This document shows, one piece after another, positions 31,000 through 38,455 of a DNA stretch of 64,000 bases (the first letter of the stretch is position 1; every line of letters begins with the position of its first letter). The stretch spans positions 62,001-126,000 of the forward strand of contig CANQNN010000001.1 in assembly GCA_947625205.1 (NCBI GenBank), given 5' to 3'. The notes beneath the pieces were generated by a model that did not search any database, was not told the origin of the DNA, and was given only the letters and a program-made list of their open reading frames with translations. This DNA is from an uncultured Lachnospiraceae bacterium (GTDB lineage: Bacteria > Bacillota > Clostridia > Lachnospirales > Lachnospiraceae). Both the position numbers and the translations under genes were made by a program.

Positions 31000-31563
31000 A
31001 TGGCGGAGAAGTGGATACTGGTCATTGACGACGATACGGCGAATCTCACGATGGCGAACAGCATGCTCAGCGCGGAAGGGATGCGGGTCAGCTGTGTCAA
31101 GTCGGGGGAAGCGGCAGTCAAATTTCTAAAAATAAACAAACCGGATCTGATCCTTCTGGATGTACATATGCCCGGAATGGACGGATTTGAGACACTTGCG
31201 GCTATCAGAGGGGGACAAGGAGCCGAAGAAAACCTCTCCGGACATACGGAGGGATTCGCGGTTTCGGAAGCCTCCAACATCCCTGTGATCTTCCTGACGG
31301 CAGACGATGACAGCGATACCGAGACAAGAGGACTTCAGGCCGGCGCTATGGATTTTATCAAGAAGCCGTTTGTGCCGGACGTACTGCTCTTACGGGTAAA
31401 CCACGCGATAGAGCTGACCTGTCTGCAGGCGGATCTGGCGCATGAGGTGGAGGAGAAAACGAAGGAAGTGCTGGCGCAGACCAGGAAACTCACCAGACTG
31501 TCCACACAGGTCGTTATGGCTCCTTCGGACTGCTCTTTCTGGAGATCACATAGAGCGGAATAA
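31000..31563 (+). CDS. Receiver-domain response regulator, apparently truncated
   Basis: 187 residues. The receiver fold covers 1-150: acidic triad IDDD near residue 10, phospho-acceptor D54 in LLDVHMPGMDG, FLTADD with the conserved Thr, and IKKPF with the conserved Lys. About 20 extra residues (GGQGAEENLSGHTEGFAV) sit between the third helix and the fourth strand. A coiled coil follows (LAHEVEEKTKEVLAQTRKLTRLSTQVVMA). In related proteins that coil leads into HD-GYP or GGDEF output; here the frame ends 15 residues later in an unrelated tail (PSDCSFWRSHRAE). The output domain seems lost, leaving a CheY-like receiver that may still act by protein contact. Confidence 0.8.
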   Translation: MAEKWILVIDDDTANLTMANSMLSAEGMRVSCVKSGEAAVKFLKINKPDLILLDVHMPGMDGFETLAAIRGGQGAEENLSGHTEGFAVSEASNIPVIFLTADDDSDTETRGLQAGAMDFIKKPFVPDVLLLRVNHAIELTCLQADLAHEVEEKTKEVLAQTRKLTRLSTQVVMAPSDCSFWRSHRAE

Positions 31564-31572
31564 TTTACGGCA

Positions 31573-31601
31573 CTGGCATTATAGATAGAATGTGTTATAA
31601 T
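31573..31601 (+). promoter_or_regulatory. Promoter-like sequence 1 before the chemoreceptor
   Basis: CTGGCA (31573-31578), 17-base spacer, TATAAT (31596-31601). The surrounding TTTACG..ACTGGCAT text is repeated about 95 bases downstream. Confidence 0.5.
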
Positions 31602-31649
31602 AGACGCAGATTCAGCAATCTGCGTCTCAAGAATCGCTTCGCGATTCTT
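31602..31649. repeat. Two adjacent perfect hairpins
   Basis: AGACGCAGATT (31602-31612) pairs with AATCTGCGTCT (31617-31627) around CAGC. Then AAGAATCGC (31629-31637) pairs with GCGATTCTT (31641-31649) around TTC. Neither is followed by a T-run. They lie between two promoter-like sequences, at or just after the first predicted transcription start, and could be a regulatory leader. Confidence 0.75.
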
Positions 31650-31667
31650 CCGAAATGGTTTACGATA

Positions 31668-31692
31668 CTGGCATCAGAGAATATGGTATAAT
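31668..31692 (+). promoter_or_regulatory. Promoter-like sequence 2 before the chemoreceptor
   Basis: Extended -10 TGGTATAAT ending at 31692, 31 bases before the ATG at 31724. The upstream CTGGCA (31668) repeats the first promoter's -35 text, but at only 13 bases spacing, so activity would rest on the extended -10. Confidence 0.4.
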
Positions 31693-31723
31693 AAAGAAAA
31701 AGGAAGAAAGGACGAATAGTATC

Positions 31724-33706
31724 ATGCAGTTACAGAAGCTGAGTTTTAATGTCAACAGGAGAGCAAATAAATCGGTGCGCAGGATCATCACGGGCCTGTG
31801 CGCGCTGGCGGGTCTGATCGTGCTGGGGATCAATCTGTTCTATACGGTCAGCGAGAACAGTACGCGGGTGCAGCTCTACAGCGCACAGATCAACAGCAGG
31901 ATGGCGCAGAAGGCGGCGCTGATCGACTCGGTGGCGGCGGGCGCACCGGTGGGCGCATCCGAAGAAGAGTACTACAGCTATGTGGATGCGATGGCGGAGA
32001 TGTATGATGATGTGTCGGCGGTCTACGTCTGCGTGGAGCAGGACGGAGTGGTTTATTCGGACGGAATTATGACATATATGTCAGGCGGCTGGGTGCCGGA
32101 TGATGATTTCGTGGTAACGGACCGGGCCTGGTATTCGGGGGCGGCGGCCAAGGACGGTGTGTACGTGTCTGAGCCCTATGTGGATGAGCAGACCGGCAAT
32201 ATCTGCGTCACACTTTCCCGGGCGATCGTCAGAGACGGCGCTGTCGTGGGCGTCGCCGGACTGGATATGTATATGGACGATCTGGTAACGTTGATAGAAG
32301 GCTCCTACAATGGCGGCAACTATGTCTTCCTTACAACGGCGGAAGGACTGATCCTGACCCATCCGGATCCGGATCTGGCGCTGAGTGTGGAGAAGAGCAC
32401 CTCGGTGGCGGAAGCGCTGGGCGGTCAATATGCCAAGGCTTGTGAGGAAGCCCTGTCAACCAGTCTGATCTGGGATTACGCGGGCGGACCTAAATTTGCC
32501 ACCGGCAGTCCGATCGAGGCCACCGGCTGGGAAGCCGTAGCCGTGACGTCCCTCTCAGGCATATTTGTCGTGATCGCGGTCACTGTTGTGCTTACGGTGG
32601 TGCTGTCCTTCGTGCTGGGCGGTATCGTCAAGCAGCAGCTGACGAGCGGCATCAGTCCCATGTTCACACCGTTAGAAGAGCTGGCGGCTAACGTGAGCAA
32701 GATATCGGAGGGACAGCTTCATTATCACTTTGGGGTGGATGAGCAGTCGCAGGAGGTCAATGCGCTGTCCGTTGCTCTGAATGAGACGATGGAGAAGCTG
32801 GAGCACTATATCACGGAGATCACCAATACCGTGACGGCCATTTCCGAGAAAAACCTGGATTTCGATGTAGACGGCATCTACGCGGGCGATTATGAGAAGA
32901 TCAAAGAGGCGCTGGTCAATATCATGGAAGCGCTCAACAGCAGTTTCGCGGATATCAACGAACAGGCGGCGATGGTGCTGCACTTCTCAAAGGATCTGTC
33001 CGCAACGAGTGAAAGCGTGGCGATGGCGGCGACAACGCAGAGCGCGTCCGTACTGAGTGCGTCTGAAGAGATGGGAACACTGACTGACAATATGGAGAAG
33101 ATCGCGCAGTTTGCGGCTTCCATCAAGGCGAATACGGATCATGTGAACAACAACCTCACGCTGGGCAATACGGAGATGCATGAACTGGTCGGCGCGATGG
33201 ATGAGATCGTGGCATGTTATGACGAGATCGCGGGATTCGTGACGGAGATCAACGCCATTGCGAGCCAGACTAACCTGCTGGCGCTCAACGCCTCGATCGA
33301 AGCGGCGAGAGCCGGAGAAACGGGAAGAGGGTTCGCTGTGGTGGCGGATGAGATATCCAGTCTCTCGGCCAGCAGCTCGGAATCCAGCGCCAAGATCAGC
33401 AGCGTGATCACAAAGTCGCTTGCATCCGTGGATCGCGGTAAAGCGCTGGTGGAGAAAGTAGATAAGACCATAGCGGACAGCGCGGAGCAGTCTGCGGGCA
33501 GCACAGCGATGGTAGACGAGATCGTCAGCTTCGTGGACACGCAGAAAAATTCTGCGGATGAGATACTGGCCAGCATCAGGTCCATCAGCGGGATGGTGGA
33601 GAGCAACGCTGCCAGCGCACAGGAGAATGCGGCGATCTCGGCGAGCCTTGGAGAGTGCGCGCAGTCATTGATGGATACGGTCGCACAGTTTCGGCTGAAA
33701 AAATAA
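31724..33706 (+). CDS. Methyl-accepting chemotaxis protein with dCache sensor
   Basis: 660 residues from MQLQKLSF; an upstream in-frame ATG (31655) overlaps promoter-like DNA. A membrane helix at about 22-42 ([16 protein letters not shown]) leads to a large outside domain (45-275) with dCache features: [22 protein letters not shown] and [23 protein letters not shown], typical of amino-acid or small-molecule sensors. A second helix lies near 285-310, then HAMP ([11 protein letters not shown]) and the cytoplasmic signalling rod. The tip [20 protein letters not shown] is intact. It signals to a CheA/CheW complex not encoded here. The adjacent truncated receiver may be a functional partner. Confidence 0.92.
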   Translation: MQLQKLSFNVNRRANKSVRRIITGLCALAGLIVLGINLFYTVSENSTRVQLYSAQINSRMAQKAALIDSVAAGAPVGASEEEYYSYVDAMAEMYDDVSAVYVCVEQDGVVYSDGIMTYMSGGWVPDDDFVVTDRAWYSGAAAKDGVYVSEPYVDEQTGNICVTLSRAIVRDGAVVGVAGLDMYMDDLVTLIEGSYNGGNYVFLTTAEGLILTHPDPDLALSVEKSTSVAEALGGQYAKACEEALSTSLIWDYAGGPKFATGSPIEATGWEAVAVTSLSGIFVVIAVTVVLTVVLSFVLGGIVKQQLTSGISPMFTPLEELAANVSKISEGQLHYHFGVDEQSQEVNALSVALNETMEKLEHYITEITNTVTAISEKNLDFDVDGIYAGDYEKIKEALVNIMEALNSSFADINEQAAMVLHFSKDLSATSESVAMAATTQSASVLSASEEMGTLTDNMEKIAQFAASIKANTDHVNNNLTLGNTEMHELVGAMDEIVACYDEIAGFVTEINAIASQTNLLALNASIEAARAGETGRGFAVVADEISSLSASSSESSAKISSVITKSLASVDRGKALVEKVDKTIADSAEQSAGSTAMVDEIVSFVDTQKNSADEILASIRSISGMVESNAASAQENAAISASLGECAQSLMDTVAQFRLKK

Positions 33707-33770
33707 GTTTAGCCCGGCTGCGCAAATTTATAACGCCCTGTCACGCAGGAGCCCCTGAATGGAGGATCAT

Positions 33771-34985
33771 ATGAAATACAGAACAGACCGGAACGGCAAC
33801 CGGATATCACAGTTAGGTTACGGATGTATGCGCTTTGGCAGAAAGGGCAGCTCCATCGACTATGAGAAAGCGGAGCGGGAGGTGCTTCTTGCCATCGGAA
33901 AAGGCGTCAACTATTTTGATACCGCTTACGTATATCCCGGAAGCGAGGAGTGTCTCGGACGGATCCTTGATGAAAACCGCTGCCGCGACAAGGTATATAT
34001 TGCGACCAAGCTTCCGCAGTATATTATCCGCTCGGCGGCGGCCATCGACAAGACGTTTCGTGAAGAACTGGCCCGCCTGCGCACGGATCATATCGATTAT
34101 TATCTGATGCATATGTTTACGGATCATGCGGAGTGGGAGCGCCTTAAGACCTTCGGGATCGAGGACTGGATCAGGCAGAGGAAGGAAGAAGGAAGCATCC
34201 GCAGCATCGGATTTTCCTATCATGGAGATACAGAGATGTTCTTAAAGCTGCTGGACGCCTATGACTGGGATTTCTGCCAGATCCAGTATAACTATCTGGA
34301 TGAGCATACCCAGGCCGGAAAACGGGGCCTTCAGGCGGCGGCAAAGAAAGGGATCCCCGTCATTATCATGGAGCCGCTGCGCGGCGGCAAGCTGGTAGAT
34401 CTGCCGGATAAGGCAAAAGAAGCGCTTAAGTCGGACAGCCACGGCTATACTCCCGCAGAGCTGGGACTGCGCTGGCTTTGGAACCAGCCCGAAGTTACCT
34501 GTGTCCTGTCGGGTATGAATTCAACGGAAATGGTGGAAGAAAACATTCGCATTGCATCGGATGCCGGACCGGGCGATCTGACGAAAGAGGACATGGATGT
34601 CGTTGAACAGATCAGAAGGATCATCCGTGAACGGGAAAAGGTGGGCTGCACGGGATGCCGCTATTGTATGCCGTGCCCGAAGGGTGTGGATATACCGGGC
34701 AATTTTTATTACTATAACCTGATGTATATGGAGAAGAAGAAATCCTCGGCGCGCTTTGAATTTGCCCAGAACATGGGGGTGCGCAAGGAGCCGGGTTTTG
34801 CCTCCCAGTGTGTGCAGTGCGGCAAGTGCGAGCAGCACTGTCCGCAGCATATCCCCATCCGTGAGAAATTAAAGGAAGCCGACAGAGAACTCAGACCGCT
34901 TCCTTATAGGATCGGTATTAACGCCGCCCGGAAATTCATCTTAAAGCAGGCGAAAGTCCGGGAAGACAGGCGTGAAAAGTCATAA
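33771..34985 (+). CDS. Aldo/keto reductase with C-terminal 4Fe-4S domain
   Basis: 404 residues from the ATG at 33771, with GGAGGATC just before it; the ATG at 33759 is upstream of that site. The N-terminal 270 residues are an aldo/keto reductase barrel: YGCMRFGRKG, FDTAYVYPGSE with the catalytic Asp and Tyr, IATKLP with Lys and YYLMHMF with His. The C-terminal part has two Cys clusters, CTGCRYCMPCPKGVDIP and CVQCGKCEQHCPQHIPI, as in the Fe-S-bearing oxidoreductase branch of this family. Electron transfer between the clusters and the nucleotide site is likely. Substrate unknown. It converges on degV with only three bases between stops. Confidence 0.88.
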   Translation: MKYRTDRNGNRISQLGYGCMRFGRKGSSIDYEKAEREVLLAIGKGVNYFDTAYVYPGSEECLGRILDENRCRDKVYIATKLPQYIIRSAAAIDKTFREELARLRTDHIDYYLMHMFTDHAEWERLKTFGIEDWIRQRKEEGSIRSIGFSYHGDTEMFLKLLDAYDWDFCQIQYNYLDEHTQAGKRGLQAAAKKGIPVIIMEPLRGGKLVDLPDKAKEALKSDSHGYTPAELGLRWLWNQPEVTCVLSGMNSTEMVEENIRIASDAGPGDLTKEDMDVVEQIRRIIREREKVGCTGCRYCMPCPKGVDIPGNFYYYNLMYMEKKKSSARFEFAQNMGVRKEPGFASQCVQCGKCEQHCPQHIPIREKLKEADRELRPLPYRIGINAARKFILKQAKVREDRREKS

Positions 34986-34988
34986 CCG

Positions 34989-35885
34989 TCAGGCTTTCTT
35001 CAGAAATCCGAATCCCAGCGGATAAGGACCGGTGTGTACGGAGATCGCCGCGCCAATCTGATACAGCTTGATGCTGTCCACATCCAGAACATCGCGGAAC
35101 CGCTCTTTCGTTGCGGCCAGAAAATCCTCGGCTTCGTGAATATCATATCCGAAGCCGATATCTACGATGTAATCTTTCATATTTTCTCCCTGTTTACACA
35201 GATTCTTAACATGATTGTCCAGAAGGTTCATGACTGCATCAAGGGACTTTCTGCGGCTTCTTGCGATGCCCGAGGGGAAGATCTCTCCCTCCTTTAAGGT
35301 AATCAGCGGGCGTATACCGAGCAGGGATGCGGCGAGGGAGGAGAGCTTGCCGATCCTGCCGCCGTGCTTGAGATAGTCTACATTCCCCACCGTAAAGAAG
35401 ATTCGTCCTGTCTCACGGATGGCAAGAAGACGGTTCACAGCCTCCTCGTAGGGGACTCCCTGTTCCTTTAGTTTGGCTGCTTCCAGCACATATATTCCCT
35501 GCAGGACCGTATTGATCATGGAATCGATCACTGTGATCTGCGCATCGGGGTAAGTCTCCAGGAGAATATCTCTGGCGTTCATGGCTGCCTGATACGATCC
35601 GCTGAATTTGGTGGTGATACAGATGCAGATGACAGAGATCCCTTCTTTGACATATTTCTCAAAAGCATTCTGGAAGTCCTGAATGGACGGCAGAGAAGAT
35701 TTGGGGAAGATCACGTTCTCGTGTTCCACCATTTTGTCATAGAATTCCCGTATCGGCATCTCCTCGATCTCCTTATAAAAAGTCTGGTCATCGAAGGATA
35801 CGTAAAAAGGGACTACTTCAATATTCTTCTCTCTTGCAAGCTCCTGCGGCAGATCGCAGGAACCGTCGCTGATGATCTGGTACAT
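34989..35885 (-). CDS. DegV-family fatty-acid-binding protein
   Basis: 298 residues. The DegV fold is shown by IISDGSCDLPQELA at the N terminus, KSSLPSIQDFQNAFEKY, ITTKFSGSYQAAMNAR with the fatty-acid head-group Ser, and FTVGNVDYLKHGGRIGK in the middle. Firmicute DegV/FakB proteins bind fatty acids and present them to the kinase FakA. No fakA gene is beside this one. The ATG follows GGAGGCGCGCC. Upstream, a 480-base AT-rich region without a clear gene holds its promoter. Confidence 0.9.
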   Translation of the reverse strand: MYQIISDGSCDLPQELAREKNIEVVPFYVSFDDQTFYKEIEEMPIREFYDKMVEHENVIFPKSSLPSIQDFQNAFEKYVKEGISVICICITTKFSGSYQAAMNARDILLETYPDAQITVIDSMINTVLQGIYVLEAAKLKEQGVPYEEAVNRLLAIRETGRIFFTVGNVDYLKHGGRIGKLSSLAASLLGIRPLITLKEGEIFPSGIARSRRKSLDAVMNLLDNHVKNLCKQGENMKDYIVDIGFGYDIHEAEDFLAATKERFRDVLDVDSIKLYQIGAAISVHTGPYPLGFGFLKKA

Positions 35886-36365
35886 ATGGCGCGCCTCCGT
35901 ATAATTATGTAATATGATCGTTTATCATGTACTGTCTCGTAGAACGAATGCTTAGTCATATAGCGGTTATGTCAGACAGATGCTTTACAAAATGTTTTAC
36001 AAAACCAGGATTCTATATACCAACATTCCAATACGTAGTTTATTATACTACATATTATGGAAAAAGAAACCCTGTTTTTATAAATTTTATAAATTATGAA
36101 AAAATCTTCCGCTATTCCGGAAAATACGGCTGCAAAAGCCGGGCGATCCATAAAAAAGGTGAAAAAAGTCTGCTGCCAGCAGACCTTTTTGCCAAATGAA
36201 TGTGATATGCTAAACGCAGAGTACAGGCATCAGAGAATAAGGGTGTTACCGTAAAGCAATGGTTCGCTTTAACTGTAGTTACTCAAAAGAAGAAAAAAGG
36301 AGAATCAATAGACTGCGGTATTGAGCGGATGACTGACTCAAAAAGTAAAAAGGAGAAGATGTGTC
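35886..36365. other. 480-base AT-rich intergenic region
   Basis: It separates degV (minus) from the small zinc-ribbon gene (plus). The left part has TTTACAAAA and TATTATAC-like promoter text near 35990-36050. A terminator-like hairpin lies at 36162-36190 without an obvious gene before it. The right part has two AAAAAGGAGA sites near 36295 and 36350. A 90-codon plus-strand frame (35927-36199) ends inside the terminator hairpin and has no family features, so it is not called a gene. Confidence 0.5.
36162..36190. terminator. Orphan bidirectional terminator
   Basis: AAAAAAGTCTGCTG (36162-36175) and CAGCAGACCTTTTT (36177-36190) form a strong stem with poly-A and poly-T flanks. No recognised gene ends next to it on either strand, which raises the possibility of a small RNA or lost gene upstream. 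Confidence 0.75.
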
Positions 36366-36593
36366 ATGAGAAATTTTCAGTGTAGTAAATGCGGAACATT
36401 AATTAGCAGCGATAGAATGCCAAGTTCAATTGGCTGCCCGAGTGGTCGTACACATGAATGGCATAATTTGGGCGAATGTGGAGACACCATCTACCAGTGC
36501 AGAAAATGCGGAACACTAGTTAACAGCGAAAGAATGCCAAGTTCAATCGGCTGCCCGAGTGGTCGTACACATGAATGGACGAAACTGCGTTAA
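36366..36593 (+). CDS. Small protein of two zinc-ribbon-like repeats
   Basis: 75 residues made of two nearly identical units of about 37: (F/Y)QCxKCGTL followed by PSSIGCPSGRTHEW. Each unit has Cys-x2-Cys, a later Cys and a His, enough to bind one zinc ion. The unit identity also holds at DNA level (for example GGCTGCCCGAGTGGTCGTAC in both), which suggests a recent internal duplication. A site AAAAAGGAGAAG lies upstream of the ATG. No known family is recognised. It leads a run of small unknown genes; nucleic-acid or protein binding is possible but unproved. Confidence 0.72.
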   Translation: MRNFQCSKCGTLISSDRMPSSIGCPSGRTHEWHNLGECGDTIYQCRKCGTLVNSERMPSSIGCPSGRTHEWTKLR

Positions 36594-36762
36594 AACAACT
36601 CCGAACTTCCATGATATTTTACCCACTATCGGAAACAGAATCGGAGCGTGGGTAACCGATTTCGCACCTGCCAATTAACCGGCCTTTACAGTGTATCAGG
36701 GGTATGATGGAGTGAACATGATAGTAATAAATGTAATTTTAAGTGGAATGGGAGATGGTTGA

Positions 36763-37008
36763 ATGGGTTTCGGAAATTTTATGGAAAAAGCAACAGGCGT
36801 ATTTTTTAAGTCAATGGATATAATGACAGGTATGGCGGATAATATGGCGCGAAAGATCGATCGATTGGATGACGATGAGCTGGAGGCCAGATATCATAAG
36901 CCGGCTAGAGAAGTGAGGGAAATGGCGGATGATATGCGTGACCAAAAGGACAGATGGGAAATGGCCAAGGAGATGCGTGAGATGGAACTGGCAAAGAAAG
37001 ACAGATAA
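36763..37008 (+). CDS. Small charged protein, unknown
   Basis: 81 residues: MGFGNFMEKATGVFFKSMDI, then NMARKIDRLDDDELEARY and a long helical, Met/Glu/Lys-rich end (REMADDMRDQKDRWEMAKEM). It is predicted mostly alpha-helical, with an amphipathic N terminus and a coiled-coil-like C terminus. The start follows GGGAGATGG. No family is recognised. It belongs with the neighbouring small genes by spacing and strand. Confidence 0.6.
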   Translation: MGFGNFMEKATGVFFKSMDIMTGMADNMARKIDRLDDDELEARYHKPAREVREMADDMRDQKDRWEMAKEMREMELAKKDR

Positions 37009-37054
37009 CCATACGCAGAGCGATATACTATTAAGAAGAAAGTAGGAAAATTAT

Positions 37055-37390
37055 ATGGGCTTATTTGACACAGGGAAATCACCCAAAAAGCTAAGGAAAA
37101 TTCCAGCGGATATCATTCCCTATATCTCGGTTGAGGCGGAATCTATCAAAGATGCAAATGATAAATATATGATTGCATCATATTGTACTCATAAGATTGA
37201 ACTTGTGGAATGGTACATTGAACTGCTGGACACGGATAATCCAAACTATATTGTCCCCCATTCAAGGGAACACTTGGAAACATTAAGAAGAGAACTTCAG
37301 GCGTGCTATAAAAAAATTATGAATACGCAAATACCCAGTGGCGACAGACCTTATATCTCTGTTGATTATCCGGAGAGATACAAGGGATAA
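37055..37390 (+). CDS. Small protein, unknown
   Basis: 111 residues starting MGLFDTGKSPKKLRK, mixed charge, no membrane segment. The central part (YCTHKIELVEWYIELLDTDN, then REHLETLRRELQACYKKIM) looks helical; it ends PYISVDYPERYKG. The opening MGLFD is reminiscent of zinc-ribbon or SHOCT-type small proteins, but no Cys pairs are present. The start has AGAAAGTAGG upstream. Function and family unknown. Confidence 0.6.
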   Translation: MGLFDTGKSPKKLRKIPADIIPYISVEAESIKDANDKYMIASYCTHKIELVEWYIELLDTDNPNYIVPHSREHLETLRRELQACYKKIMNTQIPSGDRPYISVDYPERYKG

Positions 37391-37445
37391 TGTCTGGTAG
37401 AGATTTTTGCTTGCACCGGTATCGGCGGTGCTTGTGATTTGTATT

Positions 37446-37484
37446 ATAATCCTCGTACATGTTGGTGCGGGGATTATTGTTTTT
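37446..37484 (+). terminator. Rho-independent terminator
   Basis: ATAATCCTCG (37446-37455) pairs with CGGGGATTAT (37468-37477), one G-U included, then TGTTTTTG. It ends the transcript of the gene at 37055 and sits 38 bases before the next start. Confidence 0.7.
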
Positions 37485-37521
37485 GTGCAAGTTGGGCGTT
37501 ATGAAATTAAAAAGGAGAAAG

Positions 37522-38154
37522 ATGATGAACAGTAAAGAAATTATGGATATTCTGAGTAAACATTGGAGTGATGCGGCTGCTTTCACAGACATAACATACA
37601 TAACGGAAAATTGGCAGCAGAAAATAGAAGAAGAGGGGGAGAAAGTTCCGGAAGAGGAGTTGTGGGATGGCGAATTAGCGGCATTTGTGTTTCGGGTAGG
37701 AAATTATCATGTCCGAGTTGCCCATCGCATTTATAGAATATGTAAATCGGCGGTTATGTATGATCCGCAGAACGAAAAGCCTGTTAATAAAGCAGAGATG
37801 GAATTGATTAAAAAAGATGCCGGCGTTTATGTCGGGCAGAATAGGCAGTTTCGCTTGGCACAGGAAATAGCGGCTAAAAGCTGTGGCACATCGGAAAATG
37901 ATTTTATTATTATATGTCGTCTGACCCATGCCGTAAATTATTCTTGGTGCGAGTCGGTTAAATGTATCTGCACGGCAAAGAAAAGTAAATGCATTCCGGA
38001 TGAGGATGCAGATCTGTTTGTCTGGAAAATGTATGTGGGAGATTCGTTCAGTGTTGATACTGTCTATAAAATGGAGCCCACAGGAAGAATAACAGAGCTG
38101 GTGCTGCACCCCTTTGACCCGGACATTGGAGAGGCGGAGTTTAGAGAAAGGTGA
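37522..38154 (+). CDS. Unknown cytoplasmic protein
   Basis: 210 residues from the ATG pair at 37522/37525, with AAAAGGAGAAAG before it; the longer frame from 37459 runs through the terminator hairpin. It opens MMNSKEIMDILSKHWSDAAA. An acidic loop (EEEGEKVPEEELW) precedes a mixed alpha/beta body with FRVGNYHVRVAHRIYR and FIIICRLTHAVNYSW. Six Cys are scattered without a metal pattern. The DELAAFVF-like stretch and length recall DUF-type proteins paired with immunity or stress genes, but no assignment is made. The next gene starts 4 bases after the stop, so they are co-translated. Confidence 0.6.
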   Translation: MMNSKEIMDILSKHWSDAAAFTDITYITENWQQKIEEEGEKVPEEELWDGELAAFVFRVGNYHVRVAHRIYRICKSAVMYDPQNEKPVNKAEMELIKKDAGVYVGQNRQFRLAQEIAAKSCGTSENDFIIICRLTHAVNYSWCESVKCICTAKKSKCIPDEDADLFVWKMYVGDSFSVDTVYKMEPTGRITELVLHPFDPDIGEAEFRER

Positions 38155-38158
38155 GAAT

Positions 38159-38329
38159 ATGAAACAGAAAAAAGCATTATACCGATTGATACCGCCGTGT
38201 GCCATGTGCCCTTATAAACTGGGGCAGATATACACGGCTGTCAATCCGTGCCCGGGGTGCAAGTCGAACGGTTATCAGAACTACGAACGGTTTATGCAGC
38301 AGACGGAGAAAGAGCAGAGTGAAGACTAA
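38159..38329 (+). CDS. Very small Cys-rich protein
   Basis: 56 residues from the ATG at 38159 (GAAAGGTGAG upstream). PPCAMCPYKLGQIYTAVNPC is followed by PGC, giving Cys-x2-Cys and Cys-x2-Cys pairs that could bind zinc; the tail is acidic (QQTEKEQSED). It overlaps nothing and follows the gene at 37522 in the same operon. It resembles the knuckles of rubredoxin-like or zinc-ribbon proteins. Function unknown. Confidence 0.6.
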   Translation: MKQKKALYRLIPPCAMCPYKLGQIYTAVNPCPGCKSNGYQNYERFMQQTEKEQSED

Positions 38330-38351
38330 GCATAAATTGTTTACACAAATT

Positions 38352-38378
38352 TTAGCACTCACCTCTTGACAGTGCTAA
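38352..38378 (+). promoter_or_regulatory. CIRCE operator (HrcA site) of clpB
   Basis: TTAGCACTC, nine bases, CAGTGCTAA. This matches the CIRCE consensus TTAGCACTC-N9-GAGTGCTAA at 17 of 18 arm positions. It overlaps the probable -35 element, as expected for repression by HrcA under non-stress conditions. Confidence 0.85.
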
Positions 38379-38394
38379 CAAAAAGATATATTGT
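38366..38394 (+). promoter_or_regulatory. clpB promoter
   Basis: TTGACA (38366-38371) lies inside the operator; TATTGT follows 17 bases later (38389-38394), with TATATT two bases earlier as an alternative -10. The start codon is about 60 bases downstream. Confidence 0.6.
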
Positions 38395-38455
38395 TATAGT
38401 GTTCGTAGAACAAATAAGCAAAGCGAACAAGTTCACAGGGAACGGAGATGATAGT

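Noticed and set aside
35927-36199. 90-codon frame in the gap after degV
   Set aside because: No ribosome site or family signs, and it ends in a strong terminator hairpin.
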